This document shows positions 1-7,861 of a stretch of DNA of 43,736 nt, piece by piece. The notes under the pieces were generated by a model that was given only the letters and a program-made list of their open reading frames with translations, had not been told where the DNA came from and did no database searches. Where the stretch lies: positions 1 through 43,736 of the forward strand of contig JAOBWM010000114.1 in NCBI GenBank assembly GCA_025463365.1. Reading direction: 5' to 3'. A program made the position numbers and the translations under genes. Origin of the DNA: Acidimicrobiales bacterium. Its GTDB lineage: Bacteria; Actinomycetota; Acidimicrobiia; Acidimicrobiales; Iamiaceae. The first letter of the stretch is position 1; every line of letters starts with the position of its first letter.

Positions 1-72
1 CGACGACCGAGAGCCCGCCGCCAACGGCCAGACGTTCTGAGGCCGGACCGCGGCTCGCGTGGTGCCAGCCCG

Positions 73-1065
73 CTACTTCTGGTTTTCGCCGCCGAAGATC
101 TCGCTGACCGATTCGTCTTCGAAGACCGCAGAGATGGCATCGGCCACCAAGGGGGCGATCGACAGGACTTCCAGCTTGTCGATCTGCTTCTCGGGCGGCA
201 GGGGCAGCGTGTTGGTGATGACCACCTTCGAGATCACCGAGTTCTTCAGTCGTTCGGTGGCGGGATCGGACAAGACCCCGTGGGTGGCCATGGCCCACAC
301 CTCGGTGGCACCGTGCTCCATGAGCAGATCGGCGGCCGCCACGATGGTGCCCGCGGTGTCGATCATGTCGTCGAGCAGCACGCAGCGCTTGCCCCGCACG
401 TTGCCCACCACGATGGCCGCCACCACGGTGTTGGCCTCGCCCTTGGGCCGGATCTTGTTGACGAAGGCGAGGTCGGCGCCCAGGTGGTTTGCGAGGCGCT
501 TGGCCGCCTTCACGCCACCGGCATCGGGCGACACGATCACGAGGTCGGCCGGGTCACCGGCACCCTTGCAGCACTCGATGAGGATCGGCAGCGCCGTGAG
601 GTGGTCGACCGGCTTGTCGAAGAAGCCCTGGATCTGGCCCGTGTGCAGGTCGACCGACACCACGCGGTCGGCGCCCGCCACGGTGAGCATGTCGGCCACC
701 AGCTTGGCGGTGATCGGCTCGCGACCCTCGGCCTTGCGGTCCTGGCGGGCGTAGCCGTAGTAGGGGCACACGGCGGTGATGCGCTTGGCCGACGCCCGCT
801 TGGCGGCGTCGATCATGATCAGCTGCTGCATCAGCGCGTCGTTCACCGGCATGCCGCCGTGGGTCTGGATGATGAAGACGTCGGCGCCGCGGATGCTCTC
901 GCCGTAGCGGCAGTGCATCTCGCCGTTCGCGAACTGGCGCAGGTTGGTCTCGCCGAGCGGCACGCCGAGGCGCTCCGCGATCTCCTCCGCCAACTCGGGG
1001 TGAGCGTCGCCGCTGTACAGCAGCAGCTTCTTCTTGGTGACGGCTTCCTTCACCTTGCGCAACAC
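73..1065 (-). CDS. prs: Ribose-phosphate pyrophosphokinase
   Basis: Cytosolic enzyme making PRPP from ribose 5-phosphate and ATP, for purine, pyrimidine, histidine, tryptophan and NAD synthesis. The 330-residue length is typical. Visible signatures are the flexible-loop motif YYGYARQDRK (about 102-111), VDLHTGQIQGFF (about 138-149) and the PRPP-binding loop DDMIDTAGT (232-240). The start is GTG, chosen because AGGGA lies 5 bases upstream (1071-1075) and the N-terminus then matches family length. It lies 48 bases downstream of glmU on the same strand; glmU-prs is a common actinobacterial pair, so co-transcription is likely. The usual next gene, rplY, is not seen before the window edge. Identification is secure. 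Confidence 0.97.
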   Translation of the reverse strand: MLRKVKEAVTKKKLLLYSGDAHPELAEEIAERLGVPLGETNLRQFANGEMHCRYGESIRGADVFIIQTHGGMPVNDALMQQLIMIDAAKRASAKRITAVCPYYGYARQDRKAEGREPITAKLVADMLTVAGADRVVSVDLHTGQIQGFFDKPVDHLTALPILIECCKGAGDPADLVIVSPDAGGVKAAKRLANHLGADLAFVNKIRPKGEANTVVAAIVVGNVRGKRCVLLDDMIDTAGTIVAAADLLMEHGATEVWAMATHGVLSDPATERLKNSVISKVVITNTLPLPPEKQIDKLEVLSIAPLVADAISAVFEDESVSEIFGGENQK

Positions 1066-1113
1066 CCGGGTCCCTTTCGTGCGGCAATGGCCGGACGCGC
1101 TGACGAAGATCGC

Positions 1114-2223
1114 TCAGTCGTCCTCGGGCCCGGACGCAGCATAGAACGGCCCGGTGACCGTTCCCTCCGGGATGGAAGCGCCGGGCGCCAAGGCGGCGAA
1201 GGGACCGACCTTCGCGTCGGCCCCGATCTCGGCATCGCGCCCGTTCGACTGCTCGACGACCGCCCCGGCTCCGACCACGCAGTCGACGAGGCGCGTGTGC
1301 GGTCCGATCTCCGCTCCGGCACCGACGACCGTGCTGCCCTGCAGGATCGTCCCCGGGAAGAGCGTGACGTCGGGTCCCAGCTGGACGGTGGCGTCGAGGT
1401 AGGTGCTCGCCGGGTCCACCAGGGTCACCCCGGCGCGCAGCCACCGCTCGTTGGTGCGGCGACGCAACTCGGCCTCCGCGGCCGCCAGCTGGAGGCGATC
1501 GTTGATGCCCTCGGCCTCGGCGGCATCGGCCACGGTGTGCGCGCCGACGCGATAGCCCGCCTCGCGCAGCACGCCCACGACGTCGGTCAGGTAGTACTCG
1601 CCCTGGGCGTTCTCCGGGCTGATCCGCCGCAGCGCAGGGGCCAGGACCGAGCGGCGGAAGCAGTAGACGGCGGTGTTGATCTCGTCGATCTCGAGCTCTT
1701 CAGGCGTGGCATCGGCCTGCTCCACGATGCGGGCCACCTGATCGTCCTTGCCCCGCACCACGCGGCCGTAGGCGCCGGGATCGGGTACGCGGGCCGTGAG
1801 CACCGTGCACGCCGCGTCCGACGCCCGGTGCTCGGCCACCAGCGCGGCGATGGTCGCGGGTCGCAGCAGCGGCATGTCGCCCGGGAGGACGAGCACGTCG
1901 TGGCGATCGCCCTCGGGGCCGTCGTCGTCGGGCAGGCCGGTCAGGCCGACGCTGGCGGCGTCGCCGGTCCCCATCTGGGTGTGCTGCTCCACGAACGTGA
2001 GGTGCAGGTCCGGTTCGGCGGCCTGCAGCTTCTTGGTGACGCGCTCGGCGCCGTGCCCGACGACGACGACCACCCGTCCGGCCGAGCAGTCGGCCAGCGA
2101 GTCGAGCATGTACTGGAGCATCGCCCGGCCCGCGAGGAGGTGGAGCGGCTTCGGGCGGGCGGACCGCATCCGGGTGCCCTCGCCGGCGGCGAGGACGATG
2201 GCCGACAGTTCTCGTTCGGACAT
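1114..2223 (-). CDS. glmU: Short GlmU: N-acetylglucosamine-1-phosphate uridylyltransferase lacking the acetyltransferase site
   Basis: Normally bifunctional, acetylating glucosamine-1-phosphate and then making UDP-GlcNAc for peptidoglycan. The N-terminal uridylyltransferase domain is intact: LAAGEGTRM (11-19) with Lys25, QMGTGDAA, LPGDMPLL, and the GEYYLTD region. A left-handed beta-helix begins near residue 250, but the protein ends at residue 369 where about 456 is usual. It stops just where the conserved GNFVEVKK segment and the acetyltransferase catalytic residues should follow. The FARLRPGA motif has also become FAALAPGA, losing its arginines. The start is ATG at 2223; a longer reading frame upstream shows no homology. 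A TAGACC hexamer sits 7 bases before the start. The uridylyltransferase call is firm; loss of acetyltransferase activity is inferred from the missing residues. Confidence 0.93.
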   Translation of the reverse strand: MSERELSAIVLAAGEGTRMRSARPKPLHLLAGRAMLQYMLDSLADCSAGRVVVVVGHGAERVTKKLQAAEPDLHLTFVEQHTQMGTGDAASVGLTGLPDDDGPEGDRHDVLVLPGDMPLLRPATIAALVAEHRASDAACTVLTARVPDPGAYGRVVRGKDDQVARIVEQADATPEELEIDEINTAVYCFRRSVLAPALRRISPENAQGEYYLTDVVGVLREAGYRVGAHTVADAAEAEGINDRLQLAAAEAELRRRTNERWLRAGVTLVDPASTYLDATVQLGPDVTLFPGTILQGSTVVGAGAEIGPHTRLVDCVVGAGAVVEQSNGRDAEIGADAKVGPFAALAPGASIPEGTVTGPFYAASGPEDD

Positions 2224-2331
2224 GTTGGACGGTCTAGCGCGTGGGGCACCCCCTTCCCAGGTCTCCCCTGCGCCTTCGCCCCCGACCGGATCGGGTACCG
2301 TCCGACCGGGCTGAGCACGAGGGGTGGACCC

Positions 2332-2541
2332 ATGTGGATCGAAGTCGATTCGAACAAGGCCGGCGTGAAGTCCTGGGTCGCGAGCGAGCACGTCGAACGG
2401 TGCGACGTCAACGCCGCCCCCGAGCCCCCGTACGCGGCGCTGACCCTGCGCAGCGGAGCGATCTGCTACATCAGCGACCCCAACTCGATGAAGAAGCTCG
2501 CGCGCCTGATGGGCGTCGACCTCCCGAGAGCCGGCGGCTGA
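2332..2541 (+). CDS. Small hypothetical protein, 69 aa
   Basis: A 69-residue soluble protein without a signal peptide or membrane segment. I do not recognise the family. It begins MWIEVDS and contains an LTLRSGAICYISDPNSMKKLARLMG stretch that looks like a compact beta fold followed by a helix. The start is ATG with a purine-rich GAGGGG about 7 bases upstream. A TACCGT hexamer (2296-2301) could be its -10 box. It is divergent from glmU and convergent with the tRNA gene. Support is coding-like composition, plausible initiation signals and occupation of an otherwise empty gap. A longer reading frame entering from upstream is only the antisense of glmU. Confidence 0.6.
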   Translation: MWIEVDSNKAGVKSWVASEHVERCDVNAAPEPPYAALTLRSGAICYISDPNSMKKLARLMGVDLPRAGG

Positions 2542-2559
2542 CGCAGGCCGCCCATCGGC

Positions 2560-2635
2560 TGGCTCGGGGGGCAGGACTCGAACCTGCGACAGCCGGCTCC
2601 AAAGGCCGGTGTTCTACCAACTGAACTACCCCCGA
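2560..2635 (-). tRNA. tRNA-Gln (anticodon UUG)
   Basis: Read on the minus strand it folds into a full cloverleaf. The 7-bp acceptor stem is TCGGGGG/CCCCCGA, the D-arm has AGTTGGTAGA, and the anticodon loop CTTTGGA is closed by CCGGC/GCCGG, giving anticodon TTG. The T-arm contains GGTTCGAGTCC. The 3' CCA is encoded (2560-2562). A TAACGT hexamer at 2647-2652, 11 bases upstream of the mature 5' end, is a plausible -10 box. It stands alone; no other tRNA is in the window. Confidence 0.96.
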
Positions 2636-2689
2636 AGGTGGAGGCCACGTTAGGCGCCGACCCTCGGTGGCCCGCACCCGTTCCGCCGG

Positions 2690-3790
2690 TCAGCAGGGCT
2701 GGGGCGACGGCACCGCCTGCAGTGCCGGGCCCCAGGAGCCCGACGGCGGCGGCTGGTTCGCAGGCGCCGCCGGCGGGGCTGCGCCGCTGGCGAAGGCGGC
2801 GGCCACGTCACGGAGGCCCTGCGGCTCGAGGACGCTCGCGTTGCCGTGGACCGCATCGGTCACGCGGACCCGGAACGGACGGACTTGATCGCCGGTGATG
2901 TCGCGCACCAGCTGGACCAGCTCGGCGTTCGACGTCCTCGAATCGACCGTGAGGTGGTCGGCAGCCGCGTCGACGAGGCGGACCACCTTGCGGGGGTCGT
3001 GCCCGTCGACCTGGGCCAGCCGGGCCAGCAGGGCCAGGGCGATGGCCTGCTGGCGTTCCATCCGGCCGAGGTCGCTCGTGGGGTCGGACTGCCACCTCCC
3101 CGCTTCGTCGAGGTAACGGAGGTGACGGCTGCGGGCGAGCTGCAACAGTCCCGCCCCGTCGAACGTCGTGCATCCGGCGGGCACGTCGAGACCGATCTGG
3201 CCGTCGCGGATCCGGCTGGCGAACGAGAGGCGGAGACCGCCCAGCGCGTCGCCGATCGCCATCGTCCCGTCGAAGTCCGCCTGGACGTAGCGGTCGACCT
3301 GGAGTCCCGTCACGGACTCGACCGTGCGCACGAGGAGGTTCGGCCCCCCAAGCGACATCGCTGCGTTGAGCCGGCCGTCGCCATGGCCCGCGATGGGAAC
3401 CCACAGATCGCGCGGGAGCGGGAGCACGGCGAGGGTCCGTGCCGCCGGATCGACCCGGGCGAGCACCACCGTGTCGCTGCGGGTGCCGCTGACCCCGGAG
3501 CCGTCGCCGGTGGGACGGGTATCGACGCCTGCGAACAAAACGACTTGGGCACGACCCGGCGGCGGTGTCTCTGCGCCCACCGACGCGACGTGCACCCGCT
3601 GAACCTGGTCGAGCTTGCGGTCGGCGGCGACCACGACCCCCGCCGCAAGGCCGACGGCCACCACCAGGACCCCGAGCGAGGCCCGCGCCAACAGGCGCCG
3701 GCGGCGCCGCGAACGACCGCGGGCGACCACGCGGGTGCGAAAGGCGCGGTCGGGTGTGAAGCCGGCCGGGTCGTCGAGGTGCTCGAACAT
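2690..3790 (-). CDS. LytR-CpsA-Psr (LCP) family cell-wall glycopolymer transferase
   Basis: LCP enzymes attach polyprenyl-linked polymers to peptidoglycan on the outer face of the membrane. This 366-residue protein has an N-terminal cytoplasmic tail ending in a run of arginines (about 20-32), one membrane helix (about 36-56), and an external LCP domain (about 70-300). Motifs include GTRSDTVVLARVDP, PLPRDLWVPI, GRLNAAMSLGG and the VDRYVQADFDG segment. The C-terminus is Pro/Ala-rich. The ATG overlaps the stop of the sigma factor gene as ATGA, so the two are translationally coupled. That pairing suggests the short cytoplasmic tail may contact the sigma factor, as membrane anti-sigma factors do; this is inference. 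The LCP assignment is strong, the polymer substrate unknown. Confidence 0.9.
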   Translation of the reverse strand: MFEHLDDPAGFTPDRAFRTRVVARGRSRRRRRLLARASLGVLVVAVGLAAGVVVAADRKLDQVQRVHVASVGAETPPPGRAQVVLFAGVDTRPTGDGSGVSGTRSDTVVLARVDPAARTLAVLPLPRDLWVPIAGHGDGRLNAAMSLGGPNLLVRTVESVTGLQVDRYVQADFDGTMAIGDALGGLRLSFASRIRDGQIGLDVPAGCTTFDGAGLLQLARSRHLRYLDEAGRWQSDPTSDLGRMERQQAIALALLARLAQVDGHDPRKVVRLVDAAADHLTVDSRTSNAELVQLVRDITGDQVRPFRVRVTDAVHGNASVLEPQGLRDVAAAFASGAAPPAAPANQPPPSGSWGPALQAVPSPQPC

Positions 3791-4350
3791 CACGAGGCTC
3801 CTGGTTCGGGGGCGATCTCGGGGAAGGGGTCGGCATCGAGGCCAGCCCACGCGGTGCGCAGTGCCGCCAGGCCGCGATGGGCGTGCTGCTTGACCGAGCC
3901 CACCGACGTGCCCAGCTCGGAAGCGGTGTCGATCTCGGACCGATCGGCGAGGTAGCGGAGCACCACCACTTCGCGCTGGCGGCGAGGCAGTTGGGCGAGC
4001 AGCCGCCCGAGCTCGATGCGATCAATGGCAGCCGATTCGGCGGACGGGCGCCGGTCCGAACGGTCACCTCGGTCCTCCCCGGTCGACCGGGCCAGGTCGA
4101 CCACCGACTCGGGCCGGCGGGCCCGCCGGCGCAAGGAGTCGAGGGCGAGGTTCGTGGCCACGCGAGCGACCCAGGGTTCGGCATGGCCGCGAACCCGGCG
4201 CCAGCGGGCGTAGGCACGGGTCATCGCCTCTTGGGCGACGTCCTCGGCCTCAGGCCGCGAGCCCAGCAGCCGATAGGCGACTCGGTAGGCCAGCGCCGCC
4301 AGGTCGTCGAAGGACCGGTCGAAGGCGGCGTCGGTCACTCGACGGTTCAT
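3790..4350 (-). CDS. ECF RNA polymerase sigma factor (SigE-family type)
   Basis: A 186-residue group 4 sigma factor directing RNA polymerase to a small regulon. Region 2 spans about 10-80 (FDDLAALAYRVAYRLLGSRPEAEDVAQEAMTRAY is the core-binding and -10 recognition part, given here as its landmark ends FDDLA and RAY). Region 4 spans about 115-165 with LPRRQREVVVLRYL and the helix-turn-helix ending SVGSVKQHAHRGL. The linker is Asp/Arg-rich. I chose ATG at 4350 because AGAAGG (4358-4363) lies 7 bases upstream; the in-frame GTG at 4356 would sit too close. It overlaps the LCP gene by ATGA. No classical anti-sigma gene is adjacent. Confidence 0.93.
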   Translation of the reverse strand: MNRRVTDAAFDRSFDDLAALAYRVAYRLLGSRPEAEDVAQEAMTRAYARWRRVRGHAEPWVARVATNLALDSLRRRARRPESVVDLARSTGEDRGDRSDRRPSAESAAIDRIELGRLLAQLPRRQREVVVLRYLADRSEIDTASELGTSVGSVKQHAHRGLAALRTAWAGLDADPFPEIAPEPGAS

Positions 4351-4486
4351 GGGCACGCCTTCTCAACGCCGCGGGAGCGCGAAAGGTTGACACGCCCGGC
4401 GATCGACCGTCGGCCGTGACGGTCAGGTCCCGCTCAGATCCCGTCAGACAGCACCGCCGCGCCGCGGCGCGCCGAGTCCGGACGCG

Positions 4487-4516
4487 GCACGACCGCCCCG
4501 GTGGGGGCGGTCGTGC
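4487..4516 (-). terminator. Strong hairpin terminator downstream of bS22
   Basis: A perfect 13-bp stem, GCACGACCGCCCC with its complement, closes a 4-base loop. It lies 28 bases past the stop of the bS22 gene and upstream of the sigma factor gene. No T-run follows, as is common in actinobacteria. Confidence 0.75.
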
Positions 4517-4544
4517 GAAGGTCTCGGTGAGCGGGGCTCGCTGG

Positions 4545-4646
4545 TTACTTGCCAGCTGCCCGACGCTGGAAGCGAGTCCGCTTCAGCATCTTCTTGTGCT
4601 TCTTCTTGCGCATGCGCTTACGGCGCTTCTTGATCAGTGAACCCAT
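4545..4646 (-). CDS. bS22-type ribosomal mini-protein (AURKAIP1/COX24 domain), 33 aa
   Basis: A 33-residue, extremely basic protein. It starts [19 protein letters not shown] and ends RRAAGK, closely resembling the mycobacterial small-subunit protein bS22, which lies near the decoding centre of the 30S subunit. Length and the KKRRKRM signature match the family. It is a single-gene unit with a strong hairpin terminator after its stop. The start is ATG at 4646; no good Shine-Dalgarno is visible. It is short and easily missed by gene callers. Confidence 0.93.
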   Translation of the reverse strand: MGSLIKKRRKRMRKKKHKKMLKRTRFQRRAAGK

Positions 4647-4679
4647 GGTGAGGCCAACCTAGCGGCCTGGTCCGCTCGG

Positions 4680-5411
4680 TCAAAAACGGACGGCAGGCGT
4701 GGTGTGCACGACGAGCCCAGCGGCCGGAAAAGCTCCGGCCACGAACCAGGTGCTGCCCGAGCCGGCGAGGACCGGGACCGCTCCGGTGGCATCGCCCAGC
4801 CGATCGCGCCACTCGGCCAGCCGGGGCTCGATGGCGAGAGCGGCCGGTTCGAGGTCGTTGGCGCCGGGTGCGGCGGGACCACCGAGGTCGTCCCATGCTC
4901 GGTACACGGCCGGGGTGGAGCACCCGAACGGCGGGGTCACGAGCGTGTAGGTCCGGTCCTCGTGGGGCAGCGGTTCGAGGGCCTCGCCGATGCCCGTCAC
5001 CCGTGCCCGGCCGCCCCGGATGCAGAACGGCACGTCGGCCCCGAGCTCGGCGGCCGCGATGGCATCGCCGAAGCCGGCCCAGCGGAGCACGGCGGCGGCG
5101 TCGGCCGACCCGCCCCCGAGCCCGGCCCCTGCCGGGATCCGCTTGGTCAGGTGGACATGCGCAGTGCGGCCGGCGAGGCGCAGGGCGCGGCGCACGAGGT
5201 TGTCGTCGTCAGCCGGGACGGCCAGGCCGGTCGCGCCTTCGATCTCGAGGCCGTCGCCTTCGGTGAACACGAGCTCGTCGGCCAGGTCGAGCGAGACCAT
5301 CTCGGCGTCGATGAGGTGGAAGCCGTCGGCGCGCACGCCGGTGACGCGCAGCGACACCGTGAGCTTCGCCGGTGCGAGCACCACCTCGGACCCTGCGGGG
5401 TGGTCAGGCAT
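4680..5411 (-). CDS. ispE: 4-diphosphocytidyl-2-C-methyl-D-erythritol kinase
   Basis: GHMP kinase of the MEP isoprenoid pathway, phosphorylating the 2-hydroxyl of CDP-methylerythritol. It has APAKLTVSLRVTGVRADGFH near the N-terminus with substrate-site Lys16, the ATP-binding loop PAGAGLGGGSADA (93-105), and LGADVPFC with catalytic Asp126. At 243 residues it is shorter than the usual 280-310. The missing residues appear to lie mainly between the ATP loop and the LGADVP motif, plus a trimmed C-terminus. The ATG overlaps the end of rsmA by 8 bases, matching the rsmA-ispE coupling common in Gram-positive bacteria. Motifs are all present, so it is probably active. Confidence 0.94.
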   Translation of the reverse strand: MPDHPAGSEVVLAPAKLTVSLRVTGVRADGFHLIDAEMVSLDLADELVFTEGDGLEIEGATGLAVPADDDNLVRRALRLAGRTAHVHLTKRIPAGAGLGGGSADAAAVLRWAGFGDAIAAAELGADVPFCIRGGRARVTGIGEALEPLPHEDRTYTLVTPPFGCSTPAVYRAWDDLGGPAAPGANDLEPAALAIEPRLAEWRDRLGDATGAVPVLAGSGSTWFVAGAFPAAGLVVHTTPAVRF

Positions 5412-6237
5412 CGGGCGATGGTAGATCGGCCACGGCGTGGGCCAGCCGACCCCAGTCCTGGACCGACAGCCGCTCGGGTCGATCCTCGGGATCGACCCCC
5501 GCTGCCGCGAACGCCTCGGGCGACACGCGCCCGGCCAGCGACCGGCGGAGCATCTTGCGGCGCTGGTTGAACCCCTGCTCCACCAAGGAGGTGAGCAGGT
5601 CGATGTCGGCGTCGGTGGCCGGTTCGGCCCGACGCACGATCTCGACCAGCGCCGAGTCCACCCGAGGCCGGGGCAGGAACACGTCGGGACCGACCTTGCC
5701 GATGATCTTGGCCGTGGCGCGGAGCGCCACCTTGACCGACGGGATCCCGTAGACCCCGCTCCCCGGCCCCGCGGCGAGCCGCTCACCTGCTTCGCGCTGG
5801 ACCATCACCAGCATCCGCTCGATGGCCGGCACGCCGGCGAGGAGGTCGAGGACCAGCGGCGTGGCGACGTTGTAGGGCAGGTTGGCGACAAGGACCCACC
5901 GGTCATGGCCGGCGAGGAGGTCGTCCCAGTCGAGGCGCATGGCGTCACCGGCCACGACCCGCACGTCGAGCCCGGCCACCACCTCTTCGAGGATGGGCCG
6001 CAGGTGCCGGTCGATCTCGACCGCGGTCACCGACGCGCCGGTCTCGGCGAGGGCCAACGTCAGCGACCCGAGGCCGGCACCGATCTCGACCACGGGCGTG
6101 TCGGGGCCGACGCGCGCGAGACGGGCGATGCGCCGCACCGTGTTGGGGTCGACCACGAAGTTCTGGCCGAGGGCCCGGCTCGGTCCCAGATCGTGGCGCT
6201 CGAGGAGCGCAGCGAGCTGGGTGCGGGTGTGGGTCAC
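5404..6237 (-). CDS. rsmA: 16S rRNA (A1518/A1519) N6,N6-dimethyltransferase
   Basis: KsgA-type enzyme that uses SAM to dimethylate two adjacent adenines in helix 45 of 16S rRNA during 30S maturation. The 277-residue protein has GQNFVVDPN (25-32), SAM-binding motif I EIGAGLG (51-57), the acidic VEID, GDAM, and the catalytic NLPYN (119-123). The C-terminal helical domain is present. The start is GTG at 6237, giving MTHTRTQLAALLERH, a normal N-terminus. It begins 24 bases after the RlpA-like gene and overlaps ispE. Confidence 0.97.
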   Translation of the reverse strand: MTHTRTQLAALLERHDLGPSRALGQNFVVDPNTVRRIARLARVGPDTPVVEIGAGLGSLTLALAETGASVTAVEIDRHLRPILEEVVAGLDVRVVAGDAMRLDWDDLLAGHDRWVLVANLPYNVATPLVLDLLAGVPAIERMLVMVQREAGERLAAGPGSGVYGIPSVKVALRATAKIIGKVGPDVFLPRPRVDSALVEIVRRAEPATDADIDLLTSLVEQGFNQRRKMLRRSLAGRVSPEAFAAAGVDPEDRPERLSVQDWGRLAHAVADLPSPDA

Positions 6238-6261
6238 CCGGCCATCATGGCCGGGCCGCCG

Positions 6262-6954
6262 CTACCAGCTGATGGTGACGTTGATCCGGCCGGCGCCCAA
6301 CGGAGCGATCTTCTCGAACACGGTCGCGTCGAGGTCGATGATCGTGGGCGGGCCGAAGGCGCCGCGGTCGCCGACGGTGCACGTGGCGCTCGCACCGTTG
6401 GCCGTGTTGGTCACCGTCACGACCGTGCCCTTGGGCAGCGAGTTGTGGGCGCAGTTCCCAGCCTTCCAGCGATACCAGGTGGCCTGGCCCGACTGGGTGC
6501 GGGCCGGCGCCGCCACCGGCTTCGGGGCCTGGGTCGTGGTGGTCGCGGGCGGCGCCGTGGTGGCGGTGGTGGGCGGAGGCGGGGCCGTCGTCGTCGTCGT
6601 GGTGGGCGGCGCGGTCGTGCTCGTGGTGGTCGGCGCGGCCGTCGTCGTCGTCGGAGCGGCGGTCACGCGGGGAACGGTGATCTGTGCGGCGGCCTTGCGC
6701 AGGCCGTGGATCACCGCTGCCGACGAGTGCGGGGCCGTGGTCTCGGCGACCTTGGTGGCGGAGGATCGGCCATCGACCGACCGCACCGCGGCCTGGTCGA
6801 CGCTGGCCGGGGCGAGCGCGCGGTGGCCTGCGACCACGGCGCCGAGGGAGAAGGCGAGGAGGAGACCGAGGCAGGCCACCCGCCCAGGGCGGGGGCGACG
6901 CCGGCCGGTGGCCAGCGTCAGCTCGGTCTCGGGTAACGGCCCGTTGCTGTCCAT
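6262..6954 (-). CDS. Secreted RlpA-like double-psi beta-barrel protein
   Basis: A 230-residue exported protein. It has a basic N-terminus, one hydrophobic segment (about 25-42) acting as signal or anchor, an Ala/Ser region, a Thr/Pro linker (about 98-150) and a C-terminal RlpA-like double-psi beta-barrel (about 153-230). The barrel shows SGQATWYRW, a GTVVTVTNTANG strand, CTVGDRGAFGPPTIIDLD and a final NVTISW. Such domains occur in cell-wall-active proteins. It occupies the tatD-rsmA interval where mycobacteria encode RpfB and bacilli the related YabE, so a peptidoglycan role in growth or resuscitation is likely, though no transglycosylase or G5 domain is present. TAACGT lies 9 bases before the ATG. 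Confidence 0.85.
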   Translation of the reverse strand: MDSNGPLPETELTLATGRRRPRPGRVACLGLLLAFSLGAVVAGHRALAPASVDQAAVRSVDGRSSATKVAETTAPHSSAAVIHGLRKAAAQITVPRVTAAPTTTTAAPTTTSTTAPPTTTTTTAPPPPTTATTAPPATTTTQAPKPVAAPARTQSGQATWYRWKAGNCAHNSLPKGTVVTVTNTANGASATCTVGDRGAFGPPTIIDLDATVFEKIAPLGAGRINVTISW

Positions 6955-7054
6955 GAGGCGAAGACGTTACGAACGATCGTTACACGACCGCAATACAGGG
7001 CACCGTGACATCCGACACCACAGCCCATCGCCCGCGCGGGCGATCCGGCCCGGC

Positions 7055-7861
7055 TCAGGCAGGGAGGCCGTAGAAGGCGGAGGCGGCGGCCCAGGTGGAG
7101 GCGGCGACGTCCTGCTGGGTTCGGCCCTGAAGGTCGGCAACGGCGGCACCCACGAGCGTCACGAGGGCAGGCCGGTTGCGCTCGCCGCGGTGAGGCACTG
7201 GCGCCAGGTAGGGGGCGTCGGTCTCCACCATGAGCCGCTCGGGCGGGCAGAGGCGGACGGCCGCGCGGACGTCGTCGGCGGTCTTGAAGGTGACGATGCC
7301 GCTGATCGACAGGAAGGCACCGATGTCGAGGCACCGGCGGGCTTCGTCGGCTCCACCGGTGAAGCAGTGGAAGACGGTGCGCTCGGGCACGCCCTCGGCG
7401 GCGAGCACGTCGAACGTGTCGTCCCACGCGGACCGGCTGTGGATCACCAGGGCCAGGCCATGGGCGCGGGCCAGCTGGATCTGGGCGGCGAAGACCTCGC
7501 GCTGGGCGTCTCGCGGCGAGTGGTCGTAGTGGTAGTCGAGCCCGCACTCCCCGACGGCCACGACCTCGGGGTCCGACAACAGCTCCTCGAGGCCGTCGAC
7601 GCCGTCCTTGGCCTCGTGGGGGTGGACCCCGGCGGTGGCGTGGACGCTCTCGTGGTCGGCGGCGATCGCGATGGCGGCGCGGGAGTCGGCCACGTCGCAA
7701 CCGACCGTGACCATCCGCCCGACGCCGGCCGCGTGGGCCGCCACGACCAGCTCGGTCGCTTGTGCGAGGCGCACCTCCTGGGAATCGGCGTCGCCGCCGT
7801 GGAGGTGGCAGTGCGCGTCGGTCCACGGCGCGTCCGCGATCGGCGGCGCGGTGGTGATCAC
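7055..7861 (-). CDS. tatD: TatD family metal-dependent hydrolase (DNase)
   Basis: TIM-barrel amidohydrolase-like nuclease of 268 residues. Metal ligands are visible in order: DAHCH (His17, His19), GECGLDYHYD (Glu105), IHSRSA (His141), FHCFTGG (His165) and ETDAPYLAP (Asp215). The start is GTG at 7861, overlapping the metG stop as GTGA; a longer reading frame upstream is only metG in another frame. metG-tatD is a widely conserved pair. Family members have 3'-5' exonuclease or deacylase activity; the physiological substrate here is unknown. Confidence 0.93.
   Translation of the reverse strand: MITTAPPIADAPWTDAHCHLHGGDADSQEVRLAQATELVVAAHAAGVGRMVTVGCDVADSRAAIAIAADHESVHATAGVHPHEAKDGVDGLEELLSDPEVVAVGECGLDYHYDHSPRDAQREVFAAQIQLARAHGLALVIHSRSAWDDTFDVLAAEGVPERTVFHCFTGGADEARRCLDIGAFLSISGIVTFKTADDVRAAVRLCPPERLMVETDAPYLAPVPHRGERNRPALVTLVGAAVADLQGRTQQDVAASTWAAASAFYGLPA

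Noticed and set aside
2-40. Possible 3' end of a plus-strand gene (12 codons ending TGA)
   Set aside because: Too short to support; no recognisable residues and no way to test the frame from this window.
280-2541. 753-codon open frame on the plus strand
   Set aside because: It is antisense to prs and glmU, His/Asp/Arg-rich with no recognisable motif; only its last 69 codons, after an ATG with its own signals, look like a gene.
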